Source: CAVZMI01 sp050011775
GTDB taxonomy: Bacteria > Bacteroidota > Ignavibacteria > UBA10030 > CAVZMI01
Direction of reading: 5' to 3'
DNA length: 64,000 nt
Assembly (NCBI GenBank): GCA_050011775.1
Contig: JBEKIL010000010.1
Location: forward strand, 85,975 to 149,974
Below, in pieces: positions 27,942 through 37,697 of this stretch. How positions within the stretch are numbered: position 1 is the first letter of the stretch; each line of letters begins with the position of its first letter. Under the pieces are notes generated by a model. The model saw nothing but the letters and a program-made list of their open reading frames with translations. It searched no databases and was not told where the DNA came from. A program made the position numbers and the translations under genes.

Positions 27942-30938
27942 TCATTTTGTACTCCCCTTAATCGGTTTTGATCCGCTACGAATACTTTCAGGCGGTCCTA
28001 AATAACTTGACCTGACTTTGCCGGTTTCGATTACCAATTTTTGCAGCACCACGCCGGGATCCACCATCCAGAATTTCAGGACATGTTCTCCAGGTTTATG
28101 GATGGAGTGAGTAGAGGTTTTAATTTTTATATTATCGCCTACTGCCTGACACCATTGCGGCGGATATATCCAATCCGGCATTGTATCGTTTTCATATATA
28201 TTCACGATGTACGGCCGTTCGTCATCGAAAGAAACGGCATAGTGGAGACCCTGCCCATCGAGAAGGTTCATAGTCGGAGAAAGATATGCCTTCACCCTGA
28301 CTTCTCCTGTATCGAATAAAACCATTTGATATTCCATATGAGGACTGTTACCGCCGGGAGATTGAGTTGACGCCGTGACAGGAACAGGGGTCATCGCCGA
28401 TAGCGTACGTCCCAAATCAGGAATTCGTAACCACGAAATGGGAGGGGCTTCGACAACCCGGCTATAATGTTCAGCCTCGATCGAAACATATCCGTTACTC
28501 TCAATAAAACCTTTTACATTCGGCAATTGAGGGAGATTAATCACTGCTTGAATAACAACGGGGCTTTTCTTTGGTCCTGTAATGGTGATTGGTATCCTTT
28601 CCTTCCCCTTACTTTGCTGCGGTACGTTCTTCCAATCGACACTTACCCACAACCGTTTCTCTTCCTCAATTATTCCCAACTTTCCAGGTTTGATTTGAAT
28701 CCACGGTTTTCCGGTTTGAATCGAATACTTAAACGGAGCTTTCCCGCGATTGAATATTTCGAAATAATACGATTGCCGGTTATACGAATCGAATTCCGGG
28801 AGCACGGCTTCGGTCTTTTCCATCGGCCACCATGCAGTTGAGCCTTCTATGGCAACACCCATTTCCGCTGCAGCGCTGATAGAGTCAGTATTAATCTTTT
28901 TCACCTCGGGCATTGAATTCTCATCAGGTTGCTGCCAGGAGGTGTACCCGATATGAGTCTGATCCATCATATGGTTCCACTTACCATTTGCCAATACTCT
29001 ATTATAATAATATGTAATTGCACTATCGTTATCGAAGAGTTTTTTTGCTTTTGCAGCGAGAGCGTTTGTCGCTGTCCGACCCTGCTTTGCATAAAGAAGA
29101 TTTTTCCCGACAGTGACATAGAGATCGTTCAAGTTTGAGCAAGCGAGCACGGGATGCAGAACAAGCTGGTAATATGCGTCTCTGTATTCATGAGGAATTA
29201 ATTCATAGATACGTTGAGCTTTTTTCGCCAGTGTGTTATAATCGGAAACGATTATTTCGGCTTCCCGGTAATTGACCAGACTATAGGTGTCTGGGGCCAG
29301 CATTTCGGGTTTTCGGCGTGAATTATATTTTGTGTACCTCGTTATAATGTCTGCGATGTCCTTTGCATACCTTGCTCCAAACTGTCGCTCTGCCCACAGC
29401 CGGGTATATTCGGGCAAACGTTTTACAGGCCATTGTCCGGGATCCCATGCATACTCTAAGAAGAATGATATCGGAAACTCCATTGGTTTAAGATCACCGA
29501 CATTGACGATCCAGATCTGTCTGGCCCCGCACTCATAGGCAAGATGCATCTGCTCCCATACTCGTTCGATCTGGGTCGTGTTCAGCCATTTATAGTTTCT
29601 CGGTCCGCCCACAAAATCGAAATGATAGTAAATACCATATCCGCCGGAGCGGGGTTTCTCGTTCAACTTCGGGAGTCTCCGGATATTTCCCCAGTTATCA
29701 TCGCACAATAATAACGTAACATCATCCGGGACCCGCATTCCTTTATCGTAATAATCCTGTACCTCTTTGTAGAGCGCCCATACCTGCGGTATTGAAGTAA
29801 CATCCTTTCCGGTTACCTCGCCGAGAATCTTACGCTGATCCGAAACAATGCTTTGGAGCAAGGATATATTGGCACCTTCGGCCATCGGTTCGTCGCCATC
29901 ACCGCGCATCGCGAGTGTGACGATCTTTTCATAATCTTTCGTTCGCTGGATGCCTGTCTTCCAGAATCTACGTAATGAATCCGCATTTTTCGAATAATCC
30001 CAGCTCCCTTTACGATTCCCTGCCCACTCCCACTCTTTCCACGCCCTCATCATAGGTTCGTGATGTGAAGTACCCATCACAACTCCGTATTCATCCGCGA
30101 GTTTGGGATTCAATGTGTCGTCGGTGCTGAATGAATTATTCCACATAGCCGGCCAGAGATAATTCCCTTTTAATCGCAGGATAAGTTCGAATACATGCTC
30201 ATAGAATTTACTGTTGAAACCACCGAACTTTTCATTGACCATGCCTGATAATGCCGGCGCTTCATCGTTAAGGAATATACCTCTGTACTTTACTATAGGC
30301 TCCCCCTGTGTATAACGTTCCGGCAATACATAGAGACTCGATTTTTTCTTTACCGGTACATCCGCCCACCAGTACCAGGGCGACACACCAATCTTTTCCG
30401 AGAGGTCGTACATACCATAGATGGTACCCCGCTTATCGCTACCTGTAATTATCAGAGCACGATCCACTTTGGGGAACGGCTTTTCAACAACCTGAATGAG
30501 AAATGTCTCCCATCGACCTGTAATACCCTCAACGTCGAGTTTCTTTTGTTGTACCAAATTATCTATTAAGGAATTCTTGCCCAGTGTTCCGACAATGACA
30601 ATCTCTTTTGATGTGGGGATGGTATCGATTGAGATCCGGGGCAGGACATTGGTTACACGGCCGATGTCGGACTGCAGGTGCTTAAGAACACGAATCACGC
30701 CGGGAAAATCTTGAGAACTGACATACAAGGGAGCGGCTTTACCATTTACGAAAAGTGAAAAACTCCCTTTCATTTTTTGTGTAGATATATACGATGCATT
30801 TTCATTTGCATATCCACTCCGTGGCGAGGCAAACAAGAAAACAACAAAAAATACCATGAGAATGGCAGACATAATCCGAGGGCATGATCTGTGCACATAC
30901 AGATTTGGCTTCTGTTTTTTACTCCTGATAATAAGCAT
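27942..30938 (-). CDS. GH115 xylan alpha-1,2-glucuronidase
   Basis: About 998 residues from an ATG at 30938 with a GGAG site; the frame remains open further upstream, overlapping GH8, but those starts lack ribosome sites. A signal peptide ends near RSGYA. The GH115 blocks are clear: RGTIYGMYDLSEKIGVSPWYWWADVP, KYRGIFLNDEAPALSGM, LKGNYLWPAMWNNSF and VMGTSHHEPMMRAWKEWEW. C-terminal beta-sandwich domains complete the fold. GH115 removes glucuronic or 4-O-methylglucuronic acid from internal xylose residues of polymeric xylan. It is therefore the enzyme in the window most likely to release a methoxylated sugar. It follows GH8 with 25 bp between them, so the two form one transcript. Confidence 0.93.
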   Translation of the reverse strand: MLIIRSKKQKPNLYVHRSCPRIMSAILMVFFVVFLFASPRSGYANENASYISTQKMKGSFSLFVNGKAAPLYVSSQDFPGVIRVLKHLQSDIGRVTNVLPRISIDTIPTSKEIVIVGTLGKNSLIDNLVQQKKLDVEGITGRWETFLIQVVEKPFPKVDRALIITGSDKRGTIYGMYDLSEKIGVSPWYWWADVPVKKKSSLYVLPERYTQGEPIVKYRGIFLNDEAPALSGMVNEKFGGFNSKFYEHVFELILRLKGNYLWPAMWNNSFSTDDTLNPKLADEYGVVMGTSHHEPMMRAWKEWEWAGNRKGSWDYSKNADSLRRFWKTGIQRTKDYEKIVTLAMRGDGDEPMAEGANISLLQSIVSDQRKILGEVTGKDVTSIPQVWALYKEVQDYYDKGMRVPDDVTLLLCDDNWGNIRRLPKLNEKPRSGGYGIYYHFDFVGGPRNYKWLNTTQIERVWEQMHLAYECGARQIWIVNVGDLKPMEFPISFFLEYAWDPGQWPVKRLPEYTRLWAERQFGARYAKDIADIITRYTKYNSRRKPEMLAPDTYSLVNYREAEIIVSDYNTLAKKAQRIYELIPHEYRDAYYQLVLHPVLACSNLNDLYVTVGKNLLYAKQGRTATNALAAKAKKLFDNDSAITYYYNRVLANGKWNHMMDQTHIGYTSWQQPDENSMPEVKKINTDSISAAAEMGVAIEGSTAWWPMEKTEAVLPEFDSYNRQSYYFEIFNRGKAPFKYSIQTGKPWIQIKPGKLGIIEEEKRLWVSVDWKNVPQQSKGKERIPITITGPKKSPVVIQAVINLPQLPNVKGFIESNGYVSIEAEHYSRVVEAPPISWLRIPDLGRTLSAMTPVPVTASTQSPGGNSPHMEYQMVLFDTGEVRVKAYLSPTMNLLDGQGLHYAVSFDDERPYIVNIYENDTMPDWIYPPQWCQAVGDNIKIKTSTHSIHKPGEHVLKFWMVDPGVVLQKLVIETGKVRSSYLGPPESIRSGSKPIKGSTK

Positions 30939-30963
30939 ATGCGATCTCCATTTCATTTCAATA

Positions 30964-32310
30964 TTAATGTAGTCCGTCCGAACATGCCGGAACCGGCCCT
31001 CCTGTCGGATCATAAATTCTAAAATTACCGCTGACATGCAGCAGACCCAGCATATACAACATGCCGTTATAATATCGATATATCCCACTTGGAACGGGAG
31101 TATTCCAAAACTCCTTAAGAAATTCTTTCCTATTTTCATACGTAGAGGCAAGACAGGCCACACCGTTCATGGCTATCAAACCGCTGCTGTGATTGTCCGT
31201 TAACCTTTTACCGTCTAATGTATACAGCTCACCGTATTTGTACATTCCTTCGGAATAAAAAAAATTCAGAAGGCGATTACTTTGATTTACCGACCAATCA
31301 TCTCTGGCAAACCATGCATAATCGACGGCAACATTCATAGCTACACGCCAGGCATCGAAACGGAAATCGTCATTCCCCCCACCCCAGGGATTTATAGGCG
31401 ATCCGTCGAAATGAGCATAATCCGGCATTAATCCCGTGGAAGGATTGGCGGCTTTTTTTAGAAATTGACGACTTGCAATTGCGGCATCGCACCAAAACCG
31501 GTTATCTTTATCTGCCCATCGAGCCCAGAGTTCATAATAATGAGGTAGATGATACGAGGGGTCCGTAAAACCTGCAACTCCAACCATCGGAACAAAAACA
31601 ACCTGCTTCTCCTTTTTATTAAACATATTTGTTATTCTTCCATTGTTATCCGGCTCTTCTTCTTTATGAAGCATAGCATCTAGAATTGCCTGAGCTTCCG
31701 CTCTATAATTGTAGATTCCCGTCCCGTTTCCCCACCGTGCAGACGCGAAAAAGAGAGCCATGACAAACCATTCCTCGCCATCGGAGGCAGCATTAGAGTC
31801 AATAACCGATCCGTTTGTCCGACAATGCCATGCAAAAAAACCTCTATGTGGTCCGTTCTGTTGTTGCATGTACGTTTTTGACCACTTCCACAATCGGTCG
31901 AATTCTTTCTTTTTATTTAGCTGGACGGAGATCATCATCCCGTATGACATACCCTCGGTGCGTACATCATTATTGAGAATGTTGCAAATATATGCCATGT
32001 CAGGCTTAACAGGGCAATATATACGTTGTGTGCTACTGTCCCCATAAAATAATTGGTCAAACGCACTATCGACTTTGGCTTTTACTGCCGATTCTTCTTC
32101 ACCCAACACCTCAGTAAGAAGATTATGGTATTTTCCCGAAAAATAAGAGCCGGACAGCTTTGATTGTGCGGAATCTATAAAGCCTGATGAAGATACTTCA
32201 GAGACCTGACTTGTCGGCTCGCTTCGATGAAGTGGAAGCAAGGCAAGCAGGAAAATAGACAGGAATATACTCATGAGGATAATTGGAATAATGATATTTC
32301 TATGTCTCAT
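30964..32310 (-). CDS. GH8 reducing-end-xylose-releasing exo-oligoxylanase
   Basis: A 448-residue (alpha/alpha)6 enzyme with an N-terminal membrane anchor or signal segment (residues 4-27). DVRTEGMSYGMMISVQ with acid Glu119, NAASDGEEWFVMALFFAS and FRFDAWRVAMNVAVDYAWF are typical of the Rex branch of GH8, which removes xylose from the reducing end of xylo-oligosaccharides (EC 3.2.1.156). It is the first gene of the GH8-GH115 unit. The identical operator found before the GH10 operon lies 158 bp upstream. The branch assignment rests on motif similarity, so a plain GH8 endo-enzyme is the alternative. Confidence 0.88.
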   Translation of the reverse strand: MRHRNIIIPIILMSIFLSIFLLALLPLHRSEPTSQVSEVSSSGFIDSAQSKLSGSYFSGKYHNLLTEVLGEEESAVKAKVDSAFDQLFYGDSSTQRIYCPVKPDMAYICNILNNDVRTEGMSYGMMISVQLNKKKEFDRLWKWSKTYMQQQNGPHRGFFAWHCRTNGSVIDSNAASDGEEWFVMALFFASARWGNGTGIYNYRAEAQAILDAMLHKEEEPDNNGRITNMFNKKEKQVVFVPMVGVAGFTDPSYHLPHYYELWARWADKDNRFWCDAAIASRQFLKKAANPSTGLMPDYAHFDGSPINPWGGGNDDFRFDAWRVAMNVAVDYAWFARDDWSVNQSNRLLNFFYSEGMYKYGELYTLDGKRLTDNHSSGLIAMNGVACLASTYENRKEFLKEFWNTPVPSGIYRYYNGMLYMLGLLHVSGNFRIYDPTGGPVPACSDGLH

Positions 32311-32376
32311 AATTGTAATCTATGTACAGCAAAAAAACCTGTGAATATTCACCCGGTCGGCTTATTCAACCACTAC

Positions 32377-32396
32377 TCTCTCTATATATAGAGAGA
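32377..32396. promoter_or_regulatory. Perfect 20-bp palindrome upstream of GH8
   Basis: TCTCTCTATATATAGAGAGA is a perfect inverted repeat, 67-86 bp upstream of the GH8 start codon. Its position fits an operator or a promoter-overlapping site. It is not related to the nearby LacI-type repeat. Confidence 0.4.
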
Positions 32397-32467
32397 AACC
32401 TGACCGACGATGCGACTCCGCGGGCATAATACTTAATATTACTCAATATTTAGCGATTTTAGGAATT

Positions 32468-32484
32468 ATTGAATCGTTTCAATA
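32468..32484. promoter_or_regulatory. Candidate LacI-family operator of the GH8-GH115 operon
   Basis: ATTGAATCGTTTCAATA is identical over all 17 bases to the site at 12181-12197. It sits 158 bp upstream of the GH8 gene. See that entry for the reasoning. Confidence 0.6.
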
Positions 32485-32670
32485 ATAAAAAGGTAATTTC
32501 AAAAAGGCAAGGGAAAAAATTACAGGCAGAAGATTAATAACTCATTAGGCATTTCCTACGGTCATGTAATTTCTATAAAATGACCAACCAGCCTGAATAA
32601 ATTGCCTTATTTCAGTGTATTATAAATGTCATTAGAATTGACCCTGTTCATCTCCTATAGAACGATAATA

Positions 32671-32706
32671 AACAAAAAAAAGCCGGAATCATTTCTGACT
32701 CCGGCA
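32671..32706 (-). terminator. Rho-independent terminator of the GH3-CBM6 gene
   Basis: Read on the minus strand, GCCGGAGTCA-GAAA-TGATTCCGGC forms a 10-bp stem with one G-T pair and a GAAA loop, followed by a run of eight T. It lies about 30 bp past the GH3 stop codon. Confidence 0.8.
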
Positions 32707-32736
32707 TAATCTTCAAAAAGCAATTTATTTTTAATA

Positions 32737-35574
32737 CTATTTCATGAAAATCAACTTTTTGACATCACAGAAATTCCCGACTTGAAGCTTATACAAATAA
32801 ACTCCACTCGAGAAATTCGTCGCATCCCATATTATGGTGTGAAAACCGGCAGATTTTTCTTCATCCACCAGGGTTACCACCTCTCTTCCAAGTACATCAT
32901 ACACTTTGAGGATCACATGATTGCGATCCGCTAATTCATAACTGATCCTTGTTGCCGGATTAAAAGGATTAGGATAGTTTTGATTTAGCCGTGTAATACG
33001 CGGGGTCAGTTTTTCATTTTCAACCGATGAAGCAGATGTCCCGACGGATATCCAGTTAAGATGAAATCCACCGGTGATAGCTCGCACTCCTAGCGTCTGC
33101 TGTCCCGCCGAAAGTGTAAACTTCATCGCTGTCGTCGTCTGCCAGGTCTGCCAGCTTCCTGTTACAGGGATATATTGAGTTTTATTTGTCCCTCCGCAAG
33201 AGATCAATGCTTGTCCTGCGACAGACTGGCTTGCAACTCTTAAAGAAATATAATAATTGCCGGCTATCGGAACATCGATCAAGTAGTCCATCCAATCGCC
33301 ATCATCTATGCTTGTAATGTCGGATATGCCGTCAATATCGGTTGTTGATTCAATTTGAACACCGAACATTTCGTTGTAGTTCTCAGCCTCTACTCTTGCT
33401 GGAATGGTGACAGGAGCAGGTCTTGTCCAGTTATAGGCATCCAGAGGACCGAAAGGCTGAAGTATTCCCCCATCTGCGGATTGGATATTACCCACAGTAT
33501 AGGATATTGCACCGAGATCAGTCCTACTAAAAGAAGACGTATCCAGTTCGATAACGAGTGTAGTAGTGTCGCCCGTTTTTATCGAAGCTGTGGTTCCTAC
33601 TGCAAGAGGAATCTGGTTTCGAGTTATAACAAATGTAGCAGGTGAAGAAGAAGGATCCTTCATTCGCTTATTGAATGTTAATTCGAAATGCCTGCCGTCA
33701 TTTGTTATTATCGATGACTGACACACCGGCGATGATCCTACTGGAGAGTCTGATATGGAAGTAATCCCAAATCCGTAAGCGTACAAGGGATTATAAGTAC
33801 TGTCGCCTATATTTATCGGAATTTGTTCCATATTCTTTGGCCAAGTACAAGATAGGAGGCCCTTTGGCTGGTAATCGCCAAATAGAACATCGGCCACACC
33901 ATTGCCCTCGGTGCCCGGCAGCCAGGCGGCGATGATAATATCGGCAAAGTGTAAAATTTTTTCAATGATAAGCGGCCTCCCCGATACTAATACGACAATA
34001 ACAGGTGCTCCATATCCCTTCATTTTCTTGATCATATCCACATCAGATTGGGAGAGGCTCAAGTCCTGCCTGTCTCCGGCGCCTTCGGCATATGGCGTCT
34101 CACCGATGATCACAACAGAATAGTCGGCTGAAGAATCTGAAAAAATTCCGTTCACTGAATATTCTATTTGAGCATCGGGGGCTACGTTGCGCATTCCCTG
34201 GAGTATCGTTGATCCGGTGGTAATATTACCGCTTCCTCCCTGCCATGAAATCGTCCAGCCGCCGCATTGATTGCCAAGATTGTCTGCGTTGGAACCGGCA
34301 ACAAGTATTTTTGCATTTGTTTTTCGGATCGGCAAAATTCCATCTTTCTTTTTGAGCAGTACCATTGATTCCCGTACACACTGCCGTGCGACTCCACGAT
34401 GCGCGGTATTACCCACAGAATCAAGCAGCGTTCTATTTGTGAACGGCCTTTCAAATAATCCAAGTCTGAATTTTATAGTCAGAATTCTTCGTACGGCATC
34501 ATTGACTCTGTCGATTGTAATTCTGCCTTGACTGATAAGACTTTGCATAGCGTTATAAAAATCATTATATCGATATGGAAGCATCACCATATCAATTCCC
34601 GCATTGATTGAACTATCAACACAGACCGTATAGTCGTTATTAAGCTGGTCGATCGCAGCCCAGTCTGAAACGACAATTCCTTTGAACCCCAACTCGTTTT
34701 TCAGAACATCAGTGATCCAATATTTACTTTCGCTCATTTTCTGTCCGTTGATACTGCTGAATGAAACCATGACACTTCCAACCCCGGAATCAACGGCAGA
34801 GATATATCCGGGCAGATGGATACTTCGCACTGCAGCTTCGCTTAACTCGGTGTTGCCCTGGTCAACGCCGCCGGTCGTTCCTCCATCCCCAAGATAATGT
34901 TTTGCACAGGCCAGGATGCCGATCGGTCCGGATAACGAATCACCCTGGAATCCGCGTACAGCTGCCGAGCCGAGAAGTTGTGCCAGCTCGGGTGTTTCGC
35001 CATATCCCTCATAAGTTCTGCCCCATCGTTCATCCCGTGGAACTGTAATACACGGACCGAATGTCCAGTCGATACCAGTCGCTGCAACCTCCGCTGCAGT
35101 GACTCCGGCCGCCTGTTTCATGAGTGCCGGATTCCTCGTGCACCCCATGCCAATATTATGGGGAAAAATAGTGGCTCCGAAGACATTGTTATGGCCGTGC
35201 ACGGCATCAATTCCATACATCATCGGAATTTTCAATCGTGATTTCAGTGCGTAGGTTTGCAGAGTGTCGTATGTATTCGCCCAGTTTATAGCTGAGTTTC
35301 CGGTAAAGGGAGAAGCGCCGCCACCGCTCAGCACCGAACCGATACCATTCGCGGGAATAATCGATGGATCGAACAGTACCCCGTAAAGATTGACCTGCAT
35401 CATCTGTCCGATCTTTTCATCGAGAGTCATCCGGCCCATCAAATCATCGACGCGCTGATCAACCGAGAGGGTTGAGTCCTGATAAGGGTATGGTTGAGCT
35501 GAGAGATTCGGAACCAGACTGAACATCAGAAACACCGCCATTGAATAGCATGCTATTTTTATATACAACCACAT
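32737..35574 (-). CDS. Secreted GH3 beta-glycosidase with CBM6 and T9SS sorting domain
   Basis: A 945-residue enzyme: signal peptide, GH3 barrel and (alpha/beta)6 domain (about 30-610), Ig-like region, CBM6 (about 725-850; RVEAENYNEMFGVQIE, IDDGDWMDYLIDVP), and type IX sorting domain (NQNYPNPFNPATRISYEL). The nucleophile is Asp304 in IVVSDWAAID; the acid/base Glu is expected in IIGETPYAEGAGD. This arrangement matches the beta-glucan exohydrolase / beta-glucosidase type of GH3, with beta-xylosidase as an alternative. CBM6 modules commonly bind xylan or beta-glucan. It is outward-facing, unlike the cytoplasmic GH3 at 7539. A LacI-like site lies 33 bp upstream and its own terminator follows, so it may be a single-gene unit. 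Confidence 0.9.
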   Translation of the reverse strand: MWLYIKIACYSMAVFLMFSLVPNLSAQPYPYQDSTLSVDQRVDDLMGRMTLDEKIGQMMQVNLYGVLFDPSIIPANGIGSVLSGGGASPFTGNSAINWANTYDTLQTYALKSRLKIPMMYGIDAVHGHNNVFGATIFPHNIGMGCTRNPALMKQAAGVTAAEVAATGIDWTFGPCITVPRDERWGRTYEGYGETPELAQLLGSAAVRGFQGDSLSGPIGILACAKHYLGDGGTTGGVDQGNTELSEAAVRSIHLPGYISAVDSGVGSVMVSFSSINGQKMSESKYWITDVLKNELGFKGIVVSDWAAIDQLNNDYTVCVDSSINAGIDMVMLPYRYNDFYNAMQSLISQGRITIDRVNDAVRRILTIKFRLGLFERPFTNRTLLDSVGNTAHRGVARQCVRESMVLLKKKDGILPIRKTNAKILVAGSNADNLGNQCGGWTISWQGGSGNITTGSTILQGMRNVAPDAQIEYSVNGIFSDSSADYSVVIIGETPYAEGAGDRQDLSLSQSDVDMIKKMKGYGAPVIVVLVSGRPLIIEKILHFADIIIAAWLPGTEGNGVADVLFGDYQPKGLLSCTWPKNMEQIPINIGDSTYNPLYAYGFGITSISDSPVGSSPVCQSSIITNDGRHFELTFNKRMKDPSSSPATFVITRNQIPLAVGTTASIKTGDTTTLVIELDTSSFSRTDLGAISYTVGNIQSADGGILQPFGPLDAYNWTRPAPVTIPARVEAENYNEMFGVQIESTTDIDGISDITSIDDGDWMDYLIDVPIAGNYYISLRVASQSVAGQALISCGGTNKTQYIPVTGSWQTWQTTTAMKFTLSAGQQTLGVRAITGGFHLNWISVGTSASSVENEKLTPRITRLNQNYPNPFNPATRISYELADRNHVILKVYDVLGREVVTLVDEEKSAGFHTIIWDATNFSSGVYLYKLQVGNFCDVKKLIFMK

Positions 35575-35606
35575 AGTTGTCGCCTTTTTGTAAGAATTTC
35601 AGTTCA

Positions 35607-35616
35607 CAAACGTTTG
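35607..35616. promoter_or_regulatory. Possible variant LacI-type operator upstream of GH3-CBM6
   Basis: CAAACGTTTG is a perfect 10-bp palindrome centred on CG, 33 bp upstream of the GH3 start. In its wider context (TTCACAAACGTTTGAAG) it shares the TTxAAACG half-site with the operators at 12181 and 32468 but is not identical. Confidence 0.4.
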
Positions 35617-35729
35617 AAGTCTGTCTTTAGAATCTTTTTGCTATAATAGTATAATTATCCTCACTGGTTATATAAGAAGGAATACGAGAGAAAACATGGA
35701 ACCATTATTTGGTTTCGGCAGGACAACAA

Positions 35730-37697
35730 TTAGTGGCACCCCGGCTTCAACGTATTGCCATTTGAGTGGCACTGCGGATTCGCCGTTCTGCCACTGCCTC
35801 TCGATTGAATCATAGCACGCAATCGTGTCAGAGAGGCAAAGTAGTTGGATTGTGGGGCTAAATTCTGCAATCGCAAATAGCATTGCTCGCCATTCTCCCA
35901 TTGATCAGCTATATAATATGCACGACACAAATTAAATAAGACTTGAGTATCTTTTTGGTCTGCTTTCACCAGGTATGAAATAGCTTCTTTATAATTTTCT
36001 TTCATCGATGCAATGAGGCCCAGCCATTTGTTGGCAAAATTGTTCTCTTTGTAGAATAAAGATTTATGTAACAACTGCGAAGCTTTCTCATACTCTTTTT
36101 GTGAAAGTAAAACCGTGGCAGCTTTCCGATAAAAATCCATTTCAGTCGGGATCGAAGTGATAAGTGCATTATATTCGGCAAATGCTTTATCAAATTTTCC
36201 CTGTTTTTCGTAATATTCACCTAATGCTAGATGACCCGATTCCAAGCTAAAATTGCTGCCCCGGAGGACACGATAGGCAATTTCTTCAACATGATCAGCC
36301 GGTCGAAAATTTTGTATGAAACGATTTGGCAGAGATTTAGGTTGAAAGGGCCATCCACCTTTTAATTGCCTGATGGCCAGCGTGCCGTAGACACTATCCA
36401 GCTCGGTTATTCCCTGATTCCGTTCTTGCTCAATGCAGGGCGGCGGCCAGACATTATCAATCATATGTGCATTTTGCATTGTCTCATAAAAAGCTTTCGC
36501 CAATAGAAAATAACCTTTTATGTTGGGATGCAGATGTTCCATCATCAGGGTACTTCCGATAATTCCGTTCGGAGATTCATTTTCGAAATATGATAACGTT
36601 GGTACAAGGGGAACAGAGTATTTCCCGGCTAATTCCCTTAAGATGACATTGAATTCCTCCGGTGCACGGAAACGTAAGGCGTCCAGATCCTTGGCCTCAA
36701 CATAGTTTTGTCTTGCTTTTTCAAATTCACCGTTTGCTTCCAACTGGCGAGCAAAACCATACAATGACTTTGCCGAACGCCCTTCATTATCTTCTACTGA
36801 AATAAAAGGTTCTTGATCCCGGACATTGCTGACCAATTCACTTAAAACCACAGGCACACCATTCTCGGCAGCTTTATGAATAATGGAATCCATATTTTTC
36901 TCAAATTGCCTTTTCCCGGCTTCATAGAGCGGACTACCGTACGGAATAGTCTGTTCGGCCACAATTCCTTCCATGAGAGTAGCCGACGGATCAAGCTCGC
37001 TTCCTTTATAAAATATTGTGGTGAACTGAATTTTCAGCCATCCTGTAAAATCACGCAGCAGTATAAAAATTTTTATTGATCGAAGTTTAATATATGTTGT
37101 GATCAACCATCGCGAATTACCCAATGATTGAACCGACCCCACTCCCAATGCACCGTAATACTCATTGTGACCGGTATAAATAAGTAAAGCGTCGGGTGAT
37201 TGTTTGAAAATTTCATCAACCAGATCCAATAGAGCGTAACTGTTAATTGCAGACATTGCTACGTTGATAACTTCGATTCTCCTGTCTGGAAAAGCCCTGG
37301 AAAGGCTCCGCTCCAAAATATTGGGGAAGGAAGCATTATTCTCGAAAGGAAATCCCGCCGTAGAGGATTCACCCAATACAAATATTCGGTATCCATTGGG
37401 AGGTTTTTGTTTTAAAAATAATTTTTTTGGAGGTGTCGGGATAATCGATTGTACAGAAAAATAGCGCCGGGCAACGTTAGGATTGCATCTAAGATATTCC
37501 TCATATCCTTCCGGCCCGCCGATGAATAAATCTAAGTTCCCACCATAATTGAAAATACGAAGACCAATTTCTAAAAGGAGTAATAGGAACAGCGGCAGCG
37601 AAAGTGTTACTCCCCAAAAAACACGCTTCTTTGCCGGTGAAAATTCTGTTATCGTATTCTGTTTAACTGTCTTCTTTTTCTTCCCTCTATCTTTCAT
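35730..37697 (-). CDS. Membrane-anchored SGNH-hydrolase-like protein with TPR repeats
   Basis: A 655-residue protein. A basic cytoplasmic tail is followed by one membrane helix (about 27-46), then an SGNH/GDSL-type domain with nucleophile Ser111 in FVLGESSTAG and the GHNEYYG block at 176-182, then about five tetratricopeptide-like repeats (about 460-620). SGNH enzymes are esterases or deacetylases; a periplasmic carbohydrate esterase would fit a xylan locus. The ATG directly follows the stop codon of the GH94 gene, so the two are coupled. Similar SGNH-TPR proteins occur in many phyla without known function, so the esterase role is only a suggestion. Confidence 0.72.
   Translation of the reverse strand: MKDRGKKKKTVKQNTITEFSPAKKRVFWGVTLSLPLFLLLLLEIGLRIFNYGGNLDLFIGGPEGYEEYLRCNPNVARRYFSVQSIIPTPPKKLFLKQKPPNGYRIFVLGESSTAGFPFENNASFPNILERSLSRAFPDRRIEVINVAMSAINSYALLDLVDEIFKQSPDALLIYTGHNEYYGALGVGSVQSLGNSRWLITTYIKLRSIKIFILLRDFTGWLKIQFTTIFYKGSELDPSATLMEGIVAEQTIPYGSPLYEAGKRQFEKNMDSIIHKAAENGVPVVLSELVSNVRDQEPFISVEDNEGRSAKSLYGFARQLEANGEFEKARQNYVEAKDLDALRFRAPEEFNVILRELAGKYSVPLVPTLSYFENESPNGIIGSTLMMEHLHPNIKGYFLLAKAFYETMQNAHMIDNVWPPPCIEQERNQGITELDSVYGTLAIRQLKGGWPFQPKSLPNRFIQNFRPADHVEEIAYRVLRGSNFSLESGHLALGEYYEKQGKFDKAFAEYNALITSIPTEMDFYRKAATVLLSQKEYEKASQLLHKSLFYKENNFANKWLGLIASMKENYKEAISYLVKADQKDTQVLFNLCRAYYIADQWENGEQCYLRLQNLAPQSNYFASLTRLRAMIQSRGSGRTANPQCHSNGNTLKPGCH

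Larger units (their letters stand above)
32311..32736. other. Intergenic regulatory region, 426 bp
   Basis: No gene is present. It holds, in order from the GH8 start, a perfect 20-bp palindrome at 32377-32396, the 17-bp operator at 32468-32484, and a terminator hairpin at 32671-32706 for the GH3 gene. It is AT-rich outside these elements. Confidence 0.6.

Noticed and set aside
30939..31163. Upstream extension of the GH115 frame into the GH8 gene.
   Set aside because: The extension is a shadow of GH8 coding sequence; the start at 30938 has a proper ribosome site and is followed by a signal peptide.
35668..35901. 77-codon minus-strand frame after the SGNH-TPR gene.
   Set aside because: Overlaps the 3' end of the SGNH-TPR gene in another frame and shows no protein features.
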